Virus record (IMG/VR): IMGVR_UViG_3300049825_001003
Span: 1 to 64,000 of that record
DNA: 64,000 nucleotides
Direction: 5' to 3' (one strand)
From: a virus
Shown here: piece by piece, positions 52,901-60,355 of the stretch
Layout: the number at the start of each line of letters is the position of its first letter
Position numbering within the stretch: position 1 is the first letter of the stretch
The notes under the pieces: model-generated
Seen by the model: the letters and a program-made list of their open reading frames with translations, nothing else
Told to the model about the DNA's origin: nothing
Database searches by the model: none
Translations under genes and position numbers: made by a program

Positions 52901-53658
52901 GAGCCATAGCTGGCAGGAGTAACTGCCGTATTGGCAAGATTGAGAGTTCTTGTAGCAGTAATATCTCCACCGCCAGTTAAACCTGTTCCTGCTGTCATTG
53001 AAACTGTGGAGTGATCAATGTGCTTATTTGCTACAAAGTTTTGCAAAGAGTTATGGTCTACTCCTCCAGGTAAAACAACTGCAGTAATTGAGTTACCTGC
53101 GTCATTATATGTGAAATCTACTGAGGATGAGTCAGTGATAATAGAGCCAATAATATCCTGAGTTGCCTCAGTAAGGTCAGAAATTTGAGTTGAAGTTATC
53201 GATATCTTTGATTGGTCGAATTGGAAATTTAATTTTTCATCAGCAGCTGGAGAGGTTATTGTTTTTTCTAAAGCGCTAGTCGGATTCGTTCCATTACTTA
53301 CAGTGATTTCAGTATTCAAATATCCTGCAGTTGTGTCTGCTGAAGATACTTTTACTTTTTCGTCAGTGGTAGAACCAGGAGCTGAAATAGAAATAGATTC
53401 ATTTGCTCCAGGGTTGAGAATTGTCAGTGCAATTCCTGCTCCAGCAGCGAGTTTATTATTGAGATAGTTGGCTGTAGTGTCAGATGCAGTAATTTTGACT
53501 GTGGGCGAGTCACCTGTCAAAATCCAATCACCAACCGTGGCTGTGCCAACTGAAAGCCAGGTCTGTTTAGTAACTTCATTTACCCAGTGTTGCCCAGATC
53601 GTGTAGGGGCTGAATTGGGGCTTACTTGTGCTCTTATTACGTGAACAATATCAGTCAT
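49948..53658 (-). CDS. Long tail fibre protein with repeated modules
   Basis: A 1236-residue fibre. The N-terminus (SGQHWVNEVTKQTWLSVGT) resembles virion-attachment domains. The shaft consists of repeated modules with TAGTGLTGGGDITATRTL, FTYNDAGNSITAV, QVGTFTVDAQGRLTAA and HIDHSTVS. The C-terminal 300 residues have GEFQVRESATWKP and a beta-sandwich ending (AVFVGGVQQTVTNRRV), presumably the receptor-binding tip. No intramolecular chaperone domain is seen. Confidence 0.85.
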   Translation of the reverse strand: MTDIVHVIRAQVSPNSAPTRSGQHWVNEVTKQTWLSVGTATVGDWILTGDSPTVKITASDTTANYLNNKLAAGAGIALTILNPGANESISISAPGSTTDEKVKVSSADTTAGYLNTEITVSNGTNPTSALEKTITSPAADEKLNFQFDQSKISITSTQISDLTEATQDIIGSIITDSSSVDFTYNDAGNSITAVVLPGGVDHNSLQNFVANKHIDHSTVSMTAGTGLTGGGDITATRTLNLANTAVTPASYGSASQVGTFTVDAQGRLTAAANVTITPAAIGAQPLDADLTAIAAQAGTGILARTATDTWTLRTITAGTGLSVSNGDGISGNPTVAISNTGTAGTYGSGTQIPVITTNAQGQVTAVTNTAIAITSSSISDFTEAAQDAVGGSLIDSSSVDFTYNDAGNSITAIVLPGGVNHDALQNFVANKHIDHSTVSITAGTGLTGGGDITATRTLSITATGVTGASYGSSSQVGTFTVNAQGQLTSAANAAISVTSSAVSDFSEAVDDRVAALIIPGTGITATYNDPANTLTIASTITQYTNEDAQDAVGNALVDSSSIDFTYNDAGNSITAVLTPTSVTAGSYGSSSQVGTFTVDAQGRLTAAVSTAIAITSAAVTDFTEAAQDAVGGILTDSSSIDFTYNDAGNSITAVVLPGGVDHNSLLNFAANKHIDHSTVSITAGTGLTGGGDITATRTLNLANTTVTAASYGSSSQVGTFTVNAQGQLTSAANVTITPVSIGAQPLDADLTAVAALTGTGLLARTATDTWTLRTITAGTGITINNGDGISGNPTVLISNTGTAGTYGSSSQIPVLTTNAQGQVTAVTNTAISITSAGVFDFAEAAQDAVGGILTDSSSIDFTYNDAGGSITAVALPAGIDHNSLLNFVANKHTDHSTVSITAGTGLTGGGDITATRTISMPNTGTAGTYGSGTQIPVITTDAQGRVTNITPTTFSSDWVNATNIDAGGLLTWTDQTGEDLAVVQNNSAGSAYIRQYRSRGTIASPTAVLSTDRLGGNGYYGWNSTGPDVLPSGEFVVYATENHTSTAQGGEIRITTTPNGTASGVERLYVRNSGDVDLVNGLLIGNTSDTTNGRVKFVGGEFQVRESATWKPITNTPISTSSSAAVNSTSATFASLSGITTTPAAGSYVLNFSASAQISANVAVGEWAVFVGGVQQTVTNRRVASVSTTTIQVPVSISTTVTVNGSQAVDVQFRRVSGTGTVTTTERQMLLVAYAR
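50931..52977 (-). repeat. Long imperfect repeats in the fibre gene
   Basis: The stretch encoding GLTGGGDITATRT occurs four times, beginning near 50931, 51588, 52311 and 52968. The spacings are 657, 723 and 657 bases (219, 241, 219 residues). DNA identity between copies is high enough for recombination. Confidence 0.85.
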
Positions 53659-54140
53659 TGAATTAGCTCCGAAAGGAAAAGAATTGTGTCGTTTATAGGA
53701 TCAGGTTCAAACAAAAGAACCGATTCTATGTTCAGGGGAATAGTTCCTCCAAGCAGAACATAAGTTACTTCTCGGAGTCGGGGCGTTCCAGACCCAGTAG
53801 CAACATCGACAGTCGCCTTCCCATTCCCATTATCAGTGACCGTGACCGCCCCAGTAAAGTTCAATGTAGTTGCGACTTGAGTTATGTCCACTCCACTGCC
53901 CTGAATCTTGGCCCTGTCTGCATACTCGATATAACGGATTCCGTCAGCCGGCGCAAGATCTATTGTTCCATTATTTACAATTAATGTGCCTGCAGTCACG
54001 AGAGGTTGATAGTCGAGTGAAGATGCCCAAAGCATGTACTCTTGCGTTGTGAGCTGATAATTTCCGCTTGCTGGTATAGAAACACCAACATCAGTTATGA
54101 AAACAATAGAAGCTGTGGTGTTTTTAAGGAGTTTAATCAT
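53655..54140 (-). CDS. Fibre/baseplate-associated virion protein, 161 residues
   Basis: ATG at 54140 is chosen because it overlaps the preceding stop (ATGA); the 54242 start is inside that gene. Contains IRYIEYADRAKIQGSGVD and the NFTGAVTVTDNGNGKATVDV motif common in phage fibre-attachment proteins. Overlaps the fibre start by four bases, so the two are co-translated. Confidence 0.75.
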   Translation of the reverse strand: MIKLLKNTTASIVFITDVGVSIPASGNYQLTTQEYMLWASSLDYQPLVTAGTLIVNNGTIDLAPADGIRYIEYADRAKIQGSGVDITQVATTLNFTGAVTVTDNGNGKATVDVATGSGTPRLREVTYVLLGGTIPLNIESVLLFEPDPINDTILFLSELIQ

Positions 54141-54631
54141 AGAGTGCCTGAAAGCTGTAAACCACAAACAATATTCTTTGGTGAATTCGCTGTAGATGTC
54201 CCTATCCGGATCGCTATCTGTCGTCCTGTAGGCACTGGCCAATTAACGCTAAATGCTCCTCCATAGGCTGCAGTCACGGTCACTGAACCTAAAGAAGTGA
54301 GCCCTGTTCCGTTCCCATTATGATACATTGCCTCTATGGTATATGTAGTCGAAAGCTCGTTACTGACAAAAACTTTCTTAACCGCAGCGCTATTAATGTA
54401 CACCCAACGGCCTGAAATATTGCTAGGAACTGTTTCATTTTGCATGAAAATACCTGCAGAACATACCCCCGTACGTCCATATGAAAAACCTGGGGATGCC
54501 GAAGTAGAAATTACTGTACCTAATTCCTCAATAGCTGTTTGAACATCTGTAGCAATAAATCCATTAATTGCATTATCAAACGGAATACTCTCCGCGACTT
54601 CTTCATAATTGTCTCTACCTGTGCCTGCCAT
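54137..54631 (-). CDS. Fibre/baseplate-associated virion protein, 164 residues
   Basis: Starts MAGTGRDNYEEVAE and contains IPFDNAINGFIATDVQTAIEE, a motif typical of phage fibre and appendage proteins, then a beta-sandwich-like part. Same module as neighbours in the fibre operon. Confidence 0.78.
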   Translation of the reverse strand: MAGTGRDNYEEVAESIPFDNAINGFIATDVQTAIEELGTVISTSASPGFSYGRTGVCSAGIFMQNETVPSNISGRWVYINSAAVKKVFVSNELSTTYTIEAMYHNGNGTGLTSLGSVTVTAAYGGAFSVNWPVPTGRQIAIRIGTSTANSPKNIVCGLQLSGTL

Positions 54632-54633
54632 AC

Positions 54634-54948
54634 TTAGGCCCTCTCAGCAATCACAACATTTACCGTGCCGGTTTCTGCAACGATATAAACTACCTGCTGG
54701 TCTGAAGCTTCATAAGATCGCATTGCAGTCTTTGGATGCTTAAACCCTTTCGTCAGTACATCAGAAAGTGTAGGAGTAACTCCTTCATTTGCAAAAAACA
54801 CTCTGATCTTTCCATCTAGAGGCTGCAAAGTAAGCACCTTCCTTTCCGGAAAAGCAGAAGCCCCGGCTTTAGCAATAATTGCCGTAGTCGAGGTAACTGA
54901 CAGAAGGGTTTGGCTGGATGGACCATCTAAAGGAGAAAGCATGAGCAA
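54634..54948 (-). CDS. Small virion-type protein, 104 residues
   Basis: Beta-rich (TSTTAIIAKAGASAFPERKVLTLQ; VVYIVAETGTVNVVIAERA), resembling small head or tail decoration proteins. Start may be TTG 54948 or ATG 54942; AAAAGGAAA is better spaced for the former. Confidence 0.7.
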   Translation of the reverse strand: MLMLSPLDGPSSQTLLSVTSTTAIIAKAGASAFPERKVLTLQPLDGKIRVFFANEGVTPTLSDVLTKGFKHPKTAMRSYEASDQQVVYIVAETGTVNVVIAERA

Positions 54949-55212
54949 TTATTTCCTTTTAGGTATTTTCTGAACTGGCTTTTCAGCAGGAACGGGTGCT
55001 TCTGGTTTTGCAACAGAAACAACTTTCTTCACTTCCATAATATGATCTTCAACCTTTTTCAAGAAAACTTGTTGGACGAAGGCTAGAGACTTGAAATAAG
55101 CAATCACTTCTTTCTGGGTCATGTTGCCAAAAACTGCATGTTTATCAACCATGTTTAAATAATTTACAAGGCTCTTATGATCTTCTTCAGTAAAATGCTG
55201 TTGCAGGTCCAT
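54949..55212 (-). CDS. Small helical protein with basic Pro-rich tail, 87 residues
   Basis: ATG at 55212 has GGAGG seven bases upstream and is preferred over 55227. Helical N-terminal domain and a KPEAPVPAEKPVQKIPKRK-like tail. Possibly a scaffold or assembly factor; not recognised. Confidence 0.7.
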   Translation of the reverse strand: MDLQQHFTEEDHKSLVNYLNMVDKHAVFGNMTQKEVIAYFKSLAFVQQVFLKKVEDHIMEVKKVVSVAKPEAPVPAEKPVQKIPKRK

Positions 55213-55231
55213 AAAAAAATCCTCCATGCCT

Positions 55232-55240
55232 ATAACAGCA
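55232..55240 (-). promoter_or_regulatory. Possible extended -10 element before 55212
   Basis: TGCTGTTAT on the minus strand followed by AGGCA; a TTATAGGCA nonamer is shared with the region upstream of 49203. Confidence 0.3.
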
Positions 55241-55255
55241 TAGAGGATATGGTCG

Positions 55256-55280
55256 AAAAGTCAAACGCTTAGATTAAGCG
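55256..55280 (-). terminator. Terminator-like hairpin after the major structural gene
   Basis: On the minus strand CGCTTA-ATC-TAAGCG followed by TTTGACTTTT. The stop codon of the gene at 55274 is within the stem. Confidence 0.6.
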
Positions 55281-56371
55281 AGTTGCAAAGTACGGATTTC
55301 TTTACCAGCGTCAGGTCCTACGAATTGAACTCCAACTGCAGCGCCTACGCGAAGCTCGATGTAAGTATTTGTAGGAAGAGGGAATCCGTTTGCTACAGTT
55401 ACGCCAGTAGCGCCAATGTACTGCTCTTTGTTGCTTTTGTTGTATACATACAACATCTTACGGTTTGCAAGTACAGATGCTACAACATTTTGCGCTGTAT
55501 TTGCAACTGAGAGAGTCGAGGAGGCATTGGAGATAGCTGTGTTAGCCACTGAAGGATCGTTGATTTGGAAAACGTCTAATCCTAAGTCAGCTCCCACAGT
55601 AGTGGAAGTAAAGAGTCCTGTTCCGTCACCAAGGCGAATCGAATCTTGAGTATGAACCAAGTCGCGAATATCAAGGTTCGTTGCAGTTATAGTTACGCCA
55701 GCTGTCAATTGTGCCAAAACTGCAGAGTCAGCTACTTTAAGAGCGCCTGTGCTGTTTGTAACAAAAGGAGCGTAGTCATAGTTTGCGTTTGTGAAAATAG
55801 TATTAGCAGAGCCACCGGTCAAAGTTACTGTCTGAGCTGAAGGAACTGTTGCTCCAGAGCCAGTGAATGCAACGGTATTTGCGGGGTTGGCACTGTTCCA
55901 GGCAGTAACAACTGTCGACACACTGTTAGCGCCAGTAAAGACCAAAGAGATGGAGTTGCCGATTGTCCCAGGAACAACTGCAGTGAACACGTTAGGTCCA
56001 ACAGTTGCAGATGCATAAGAGCCATCATCACGAACAGTCAGGACAAAGTTACCAATGTCACCAGTAGTGTGAGCTGAGTCTTCTGCACGTTCAGCATTTA
56101 CCTGAACGTCAATGTTCATAGGACCAGAAACGTTAACATCAAGGCCGCCATTCGTAATACGAAGACGGTCCCAGTTGCCACCAACTGCGTCATAGCCAAA
56201 CATGAAGCTTCGAACGTCGAGACCTTCGAATGTGTTAGCCACATCGTCAGAAGCTCCGCTACCGGAAGAAATTAAAGCACCTGTACCGGACAGGGTGTGA
56301 GCACCAACGTGGTGGCTGTCCGCAATGGTGCCAGCGTCGGTGGTGTCAAAAGATAAACGTCCAAAACTCAT
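55274..56371 (-). CDS. Abundant virion protein candidate, 365 residues
   Basis: Ala/Thr/Val/Gly-rich, beta-rich, very few Lys/Glu clusters; strong ribosome site AGAGGAG and a terminator just after it. This is the pattern of a highly expressed structural protein. Residues about 125-190 (FTAVVPGTIGNSISLVFTGAN...VTLTGGS) look like an Ig-like or tail-sheath insertion domain. Could be a tail or decoration protein; no family is certain, and a major capsid protein cannot be excluded. Confidence 0.78.
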   Translation of the reverse strand: MSFGRLSFDTTDAGTIADSHHVGAHTLSGTGALISSGSGASDDVANTFEGLDVRSFMFGYDAVGGNWDRLRITNGGLDVNVSGPMNIDVQVNAERAEDSAHTTGDIGNFVLTVRDDGSYASATVGPNVFTAVVPGTIGNSISLVFTGANSVSTVVTAWNSANPANTVAFTGSGATVPSAQTVTLTGGSANTIFTNANYDYAPFVTNSTGALKVADSAVLAQLTAGVTITATNLDIRDLVHTQDSIRLGDGTGLFTSTTVGADLGLDVFQINDPSVANTAISNASSTLSVANTAQNVVASVLANRKMLYVYNKSNKEQYIGATGVTVANGFPLPTNTYIELRVGAAVGVQFVGPDAGKEIRTLQLA

Positions 56372-56390
56372 AATAAATCTCCTCTAAAGA

Positions 56391-56927
56391 TTAAATCGAA
56401 ATTGTTAGTATTTCTATCGTGGTATTTGGCTTATTTACCTGGAAATACAATGTCTTGCCAGTTAAAATCGCACCAGATATGTCTTCTACAATTCCAGGGT
56501 CTAGAGTGAAGTATATACTATTTGAAGCGCCAGACGTAAAAGTGTATTGCAATTTGGCATTATTCCTGCATCTGAAGCGTATGGTACCAGTGTCTGCTGG
56601 GACTACAAATGCGTATTCTGTTGCTGCCAGTAATGCAATTGGGTTAAAAATCTGAACATTTGTAAAGGGAGTAGGTGAAGCAGCGACAGGAAGCGGGTTG
56701 CTGATAGAGAAAGGATTTCCATTTGCATCTCGAATCGAAACGTCAGCGGGAAAAACTGTGGGATTGGCTGAACTCTGAACTCCTGTCTGCCTTATGGTCT
56801 CATTCGCAGGAGCCTGAGGAAGAACTCGTTCATGCAAAATAACGCCTGTAGACGAAGGGGTCTGATTTTGACCACCATCGTACACTCCGGAATTCGCATT
56901 ACCATCTCCCCAACCTTGCTGTGACAT
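56391..56927 (-). CDS. Virion-type protein, 178 residues
   Basis: Gly/Asn/Gln-rich start (SQQGWGDGNANSGVYDGGQNQ), then beta-sandwich-like sequence (IALLAATEYAFVVPADTGTIRFRCRNNAKLQY... split here by eye). The similar AAT(E)Y and NNA.L pattern in fibre-region proteins suggests a decoration or tail protein. Function not certain. Confidence 0.72.
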   Translation of the reverse strand: MSQQGWGDGNANSGVYDGGQNQTPSSTGVILHERVLPQAPANETIRQTGVQSSANPTVFPADVSIRDANGNPFSISNPLPVAASPTPFTNVQIFNPIALLAATEYAFVVPADTGTIRFRCRNNAKLQYTFTSGASNSIYFTLDPGIVEDISGAILTGKTLYFQVNKPNTTIEILTISI

Positions 56928-56933
56928 TAGCTA

Positions 56934-57308
56934 TTAGCCCCATGAAGTGAAGCGTAATCTGCCTGCTGATGCAGTTGCTGCCGCACCTGCCAAAGTTATT
57001 CCAGAGATGTAGATTTTTGTTTGAGGAGGAAGATTGAACTGTTGAGCTGAGGATGACATGTCCCATCCAAAGGTTTCTCCAGGGTCAATCTCAGTCCATC
57101 CAACAACCTCATCTAAAGGGTTGTCGGGGTTAGCCACAAATAATTTAATAATTACATCAGTGGTGTTCTTGAAAGCAAATGCACGACCGTCTCTTTGCAT
57201 CGTATGGAAATGCTTAGGAGCTGCTGGAGTTGCTCCAGTCATATCTGCAGCCAAAACTGCCTTGTATTCCATTCGCAGAGATTTTAGTCCTAGAAATAAA
57301 CTTGTCAT
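56934..57308 (-). CDS. Virion-type protein, 124 residues
   Basis: Beta-rich small protein (VIIKLFVANPDNPLDEVVGW; TKIYISGITLAGAAA). Six bases from each neighbour in the same operon. Likely decoration or tail component. Confidence 0.72.
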   Translation of the reverse strand: MTSLFLGLKSLRMEYKAVLAADMTGATPAAPKHFHTMQRDGRAFAFKNTTDVIIKLFVANPDNPLDEVVGWTEIDPGETFGWDMSSSAQQFNLPPQTKIYISGITLAGAAATASAGRLRFTSWG

Positions 57309-57313
57309 TTTCG

Positions 57314-58081
57314 TTATCCTTTCAAAGCCTTATATATGTCTTTCATCTTATATCCATTGCCACACTTATGACAAGCATTTGGCCACTCATGGCTTGATTT
57401 GAACAGTCTAGTGCTCTGACCGCACTTTTTGCAACTAATGTGAGTAATGCCGTCGACAAACTGCTCCATTGATTTTTTCAATTTTTCTAATTTAGGTAAT
57501 AATTGCGTATACTTAGTTTCTTTAAAAGAAGGTGTATACCCAGACTTCTTTAGAGCTTCTATGTACTTAGGAGGCATGTCGATCGGCACAAGGGACTTCA
57601 TCAAGTCGTTTTGTAGAAAGAGCTGAACGTCTGGGTGGCAAGGTTTCACAGTGAGGGAAACTCCCTCTCCTTGAGTCTTTTCCAGAGTAGAATGTTGTTT
57701 GCCTTCTCCTCTTTGTAGAATTCCACCCTCAATTGAGAATCCTACTTTTAAGGGAAGCTCTGGATGTTGATGGGTGAATTTCAAAAGGGCAGCAGCTGCC
57801 TGAGCGTTTGGATGGTCATGTTCGTCTGCAAGCTCTCCCTCTACATAGAGGAAAGGTTTTTGTACTTTGTCCCAGCACTTGATGTGACGAGGGCTTACGC
57901 AGTCATTGCGCGAGAGGATTTTCTTGTGAGCAGTAATTGCACCAAGCATGGAGAACATGTCTCCAGAGTGCTCATCGTTGATATAGCGCAAAGCGTCAGT
58001 GTTGATGTCTTTGATAATAATCGTTTCACCGACCCTGTCTGGCGACTGAACTGCTGCGACTCCGTATATTTTCAATCCCAT
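57314..58081 (-). CDS. Prohead protease with C-terminal zinc ribbon
   Basis: A 255-residue serine protease of the herpesvirus-like prohead class that processes the capsid scaffold. Candidates: His in ELADEHDHPNAQ (about 90) and Ser in KVGFSIEGGI (about 117), followed by VSLTVKPCHPD, the usual strand after the active Ser. The last 45 residues add a four-Cys ribbon, CKKCG...CHKCGNGYK, which the family normally lacks. Ribosome site AGGAAAG. Confidence 0.8.
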   Translation of the reverse strand: MGLKIYGVAAVQSPDRVGETIIIKDINTDALRYINDEHSGDMFSMLGAITAHKKILSRNDCVSPRHIKCWDKVQKPFLYVEGELADEHDHPNAQAAAALLKFTHQHPELPLKVGFSIEGGILQRGEGKQHSTLEKTQGEGVSLTVKPCHPDVQLFLQNDLMKSLVPIDMPPKYIEALKKSGYTPSFKETKYTQLLPKLEKLKKSMEQFVDGITHISCKKCGQSTRLFKSSHEWPNACHKCGNGYKMKDIYKALKG

Positions 58082-58108
58082 GTTTTCGGCTTTCCTGAAG
58101 TGTAATCA

Positions 58109-58117
58109 ACAATAGCA
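58109..58117 (-). promoter_or_regulatory. Possible extended -10 element before the prohead protease
   Basis: TGCTATTGT on the minus strand, just after a hairpin of two AGCGCT palindromes separated by four bases (about 58121-58136). Confidence 0.35.
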
Positions 58118-58141
58118 TTCTAGCGCTTTTGAGCGCTTAAC

Positions 58142-58408
58142 TTAAATGACAGCAAGAATCTGATGCTGTGTTACTAGAGAGAGCAGTCCATCTCTGATTA
58201 CTACCGCTCTTTGTTCATCCCTGATGTGAGGGTCGGAGGAGGCTAGGACGTTCAAGGTGCATTTCAAACTCTGGGTATTGTCGTGGGCAAAGATTCCGTC
58301 TTTATGGAGAACAGTATTCCCGTCCCTTTTTACCAGGTCGATTACTGCCTGGGGGATCTGAGACCTATAGAGAAAGGAGATTGCTTTGATGACAGGCTGA
58401 GTGAGCAT
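58142..58408 (-). CDS. Small unrecognised protein, first gene of the late block
   Basis: An 88-residue soluble protein (MLTQPVIKAISFLYRSQIPQ). It is the first minus-strand gene next to the divergent region with paired palindromes. Not recognised; because it is first in the block and small, a regulatory role is possible. Confidence 0.68.
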   Translation of the reverse strand: MLTQPVIKAISFLYRSQIPQAVIDLVKRDGNTVLHKDGIFAHDNTQSLKCTLNVLASSDPHIRDEQRAVVIRDGLLSLVTQHQILAVI

Positions 58409-58444
58409 TGAGGAAGTCTTTCTGTTCTAACTTCTTCATTTTAG

Positions 58445-58454
58445 CCCGATCGGG
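58445..58454. promoter_or_regulatory. Operator-like palindrome, copy 1
   Basis: CCCGATCGGG, perfect 10-base palindrome in the 179-base divergent gap. Second copy 49 bases away. Confidence 0.62.
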
Positions 58455-58491
58455 AAAAATCTGCAATGATTTGTTCTATGAAGTCAGTTTG

Positions 58492-58505
58492 TTCCCGATC
58501 GGGAA
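58492..58505. promoter_or_regulatory. Operator-like palindrome, copy 2
   Basis: TTCCCGATCGGGAA, perfect 14-base palindrome that contains the same core as copy 1 and lies just upstream of the candidate plus-strand promoter. Confidence 0.65.
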
Positions 58506-58529
58506 GGGAAAATTGTTAAAAATAGTTCT

Positions 58530-58556
58530 TGATTTTAAAGTCGGAAACGTCGATAA
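58530..58556 (+). promoter_or_regulatory. Diverged sigma-28-like promoter before the UvsW operon
   Basis: TTGATTTTA, then GTCGATAAG and TAGG at the expected distance. The -10 half is good, the -35 half poor (resembles the site at 23459). It starts 32 bases before the GTG at 58588. Confidence 0.45.
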
Positions 58557-58587
58557 GTAGGAAGAACCATTAAACAGGAGGCTTTTT

Positions 58588-58974
58588 GTGAAAAAAAATA
58601 GCAGGAATCGAACCGGTGGTTACATTTTCTTTGTTTTGCACTGGATAGATTCTGCCTACAGCATCATAAAACCTACTTGCATGTCTCAGGACGAACTAAA
58701 ACGCGCTCTTGAGTATCACTACAATTATAAAAATGACGCTCCTTATATGTCCATCAACCAAGATGAAACTATCGACATGTGGGAGAACTGGACGGATGGA
58801 AAGCTATACCAGACTGCCTCTGAAGCTCTAGGCGCGATGAGCCGGGAATTGAAGCAATGGAAGGCATCTAGAAAACGTGTAGAAATTGCTGAACGTTCAG
58901 GAACGAAACGAAAAATGATTACAACTGGGCAGCGCAATAGAAATAGCCACAAGAGCAGGTTAGTAAATGTTTGA
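58588..58974 (+). CDS. Unrecognised basic protein, 128 residues
   Basis: GTG start with ribosome site AGGAGG. Basic C-terminus (RKRVEIAERSGTKRKMITTG). Eight-base overlap with the helicase gene. Function not recognised; may bind nucleic acid. Confidence 0.7.
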   Translation: MKKNSRNRTGGYIFFVLHWIDSAYSIIKPTCMSQDELKRALEYHYNYKNDAPYMSINQDETIDMWENWTDGKLYQTASEALGAMSRELKQWKASRKRVEIAERSGTKRKMITTGQRNRNSHKSRLVNV

Positions 58975-60355
58975 CCCCATTCCTGGCACTTCAGGCACAT
59001 ATGTGAACTTCCGAGTTATCGAGGTAACTGGCTTTGGGTCAGATGCCTTGAAGAAAAAACTTTCTGTGACAAATGTGGCAGTGAAATGGGAAATAGAGAA
59101 AAAGAAAAAAGGCCTAGGCATCTCCGAAAAGAGAGATGAGATGCTCAGGGCAGAAATTGCCGAGCTGATGCCTAAGCTGCAAATGGAATATTTCATTGTT
59201 GAAGACGGAAGACTTCTTATTCCTGCAGGGTATTGGTATCTGGTCGAGAAGCTGTCGGGGAATCTAAATACTGATGTCGCTCCAATCTACTCAGAGAGAG
59301 CGCGAGATTATCAGCGCTTGGCTGTCGGCAATGCCATGAAGTACAAAAGGGCAACGATCGTTGCTGCTACAGGCACTGGCAAGTCCCAGATGATATATGA
59401 CCTTTGCAAGTCGTTTGTGGTTGCCGGAAAACGTGTGTGCATTATTGTTCCTACAGTGGACCTTATAAGCCAGATGTACAACCAGCTCAAGGAAGACTTC
59501 AATGTCTCTGGAGCTGGAGGAAAGTTCAAGTACAAAGTAGGGAATGATGTTCTTGTTACTACTCCAATTACAGCAATGCAATACGTCGATAGATATCAGG
59601 CAGTTACTATCGATGAAGCCCACCATGCACCGGCAAGTACCTGGTTCCGTTTAGGTTTTGCTGCAAAAGAGGCGGAATATTTTTACGGGTTGACCGCTAC
59701 TCCAGTTCGTTCAGACAACCTAGAAATCGGAATTCACGCTTGGTGTGGGCCAGTTGTTATCAATCTAGACGCTGCGTGGGGCATTGAGAACAAATGGTTA
59801 GTTCCTACTGAAGTGACAATAGTCAAAATCGGAGGCCTGAGACCTATTCCTGACAGCGTCCAGTCAATTGTCGCTTATGGCATTGCCATGAAAACAGAAA
59901 AGGCTCAGGCAGCTATTTATAAAATAATTGCCTCTCTGCTGCGCAAAGGACATAAAGTGATGGTCCTAATGGCCACAGTAAAGGCTGGAGAAGCTCTAGC
60001 CGTTTATTGCAAAAAACAAGGTTTGGAATTCTCAGTTGCTCATGCAGGATTCCGCGCTCCTTTTTACGCCTTCAAGAAAGGCGACACAGATTTGCTTGTA
60101 GGGAACCACAAGCTCTTTGGAGAAGGAGTGGACGTTCCAAACATCACTGCCGTCTTGAATTGTTGCAACATAAAAAGTGAAAGTTTAACTAGACAAATTG
60201 TGGGGAGGGCTGTAAGACTTTATCCAGGTAAAGAGAAGGCGATTGTCGTTGATGTAGTTCTTCCAAATTACCAGCAATTCAAAAGAAGTGCAGATTTCAG
60301 AAAAGCGATTTATAAAACAATAACTGAATCTATTAAGGAGGTTACCGTCGAATGA
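58967..60355 (+). CDS. Superfamily 2 helicase, UvsW-like
   Basis: A 462-residue DNA translocase that in T4 unwinds recombination intermediates and R-loops. N-terminal 110 residues form the UvsW-type DNA-binding module. Then Q-like YQRLAVGNAMK, Walker A ATGTGKSQ (about 133), DEAHHAP (about 215), GLTATPVRSD (motif III, about 243), LVGNHKLFGEGVDVP (motif V) and RQIVGRAVRLYPGK (motif VI, arginine finger). The first substantial gene of the plus-strand block at 58.6 kb. Confidence 0.9.
   Translation: MFDPIPGTSGTYVNFRVIEVTGFGSDALKKKLSVTNVAVKWEIEKKKKGLGISEKRDEMLRAEIAELMPKLQMEYFIVEDGRLLIPAGYWYLVEKLSGNLNTDVAPIYSERARDYQRLAVGNAMKYKRATIVAATGTGKSQMIYDLCKSFVVAGKRVCIIVPTVDLISQMYNQLKEDFNVSGAGGKFKYKVGNDVLVTTPITAMQYVDRYQAVTIDEAHHAPASTWFRLGFAAKEAEYFYGLTATPVRSDNLEIGIHAWCGPVVINLDAAWGIENKWLVPTEVTIVKIGGLRPIPDSVQSIVAYGIAMKTEKAQAAIYKIIASLLRKGHKVMVLMATVKAGEALAVYCKKQGLEFSVAHAGFRAPFYAFKKGDTDLLVGNHKLFGEGVDVPNITAVLNCCNIKSESLTRQIVGRAVRLYPGKEKAIVVDVVLPNYQQFKRSADFRKAIYKTITESIKEVTVE

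Noticed and set aside
50931-52977. Regularly repeated DNA that might suggest a CRISPR array
   Set aside because: The repeats are hundreds of bases long, in frame within a fibre gene, and there are no short spacers or cas genes.
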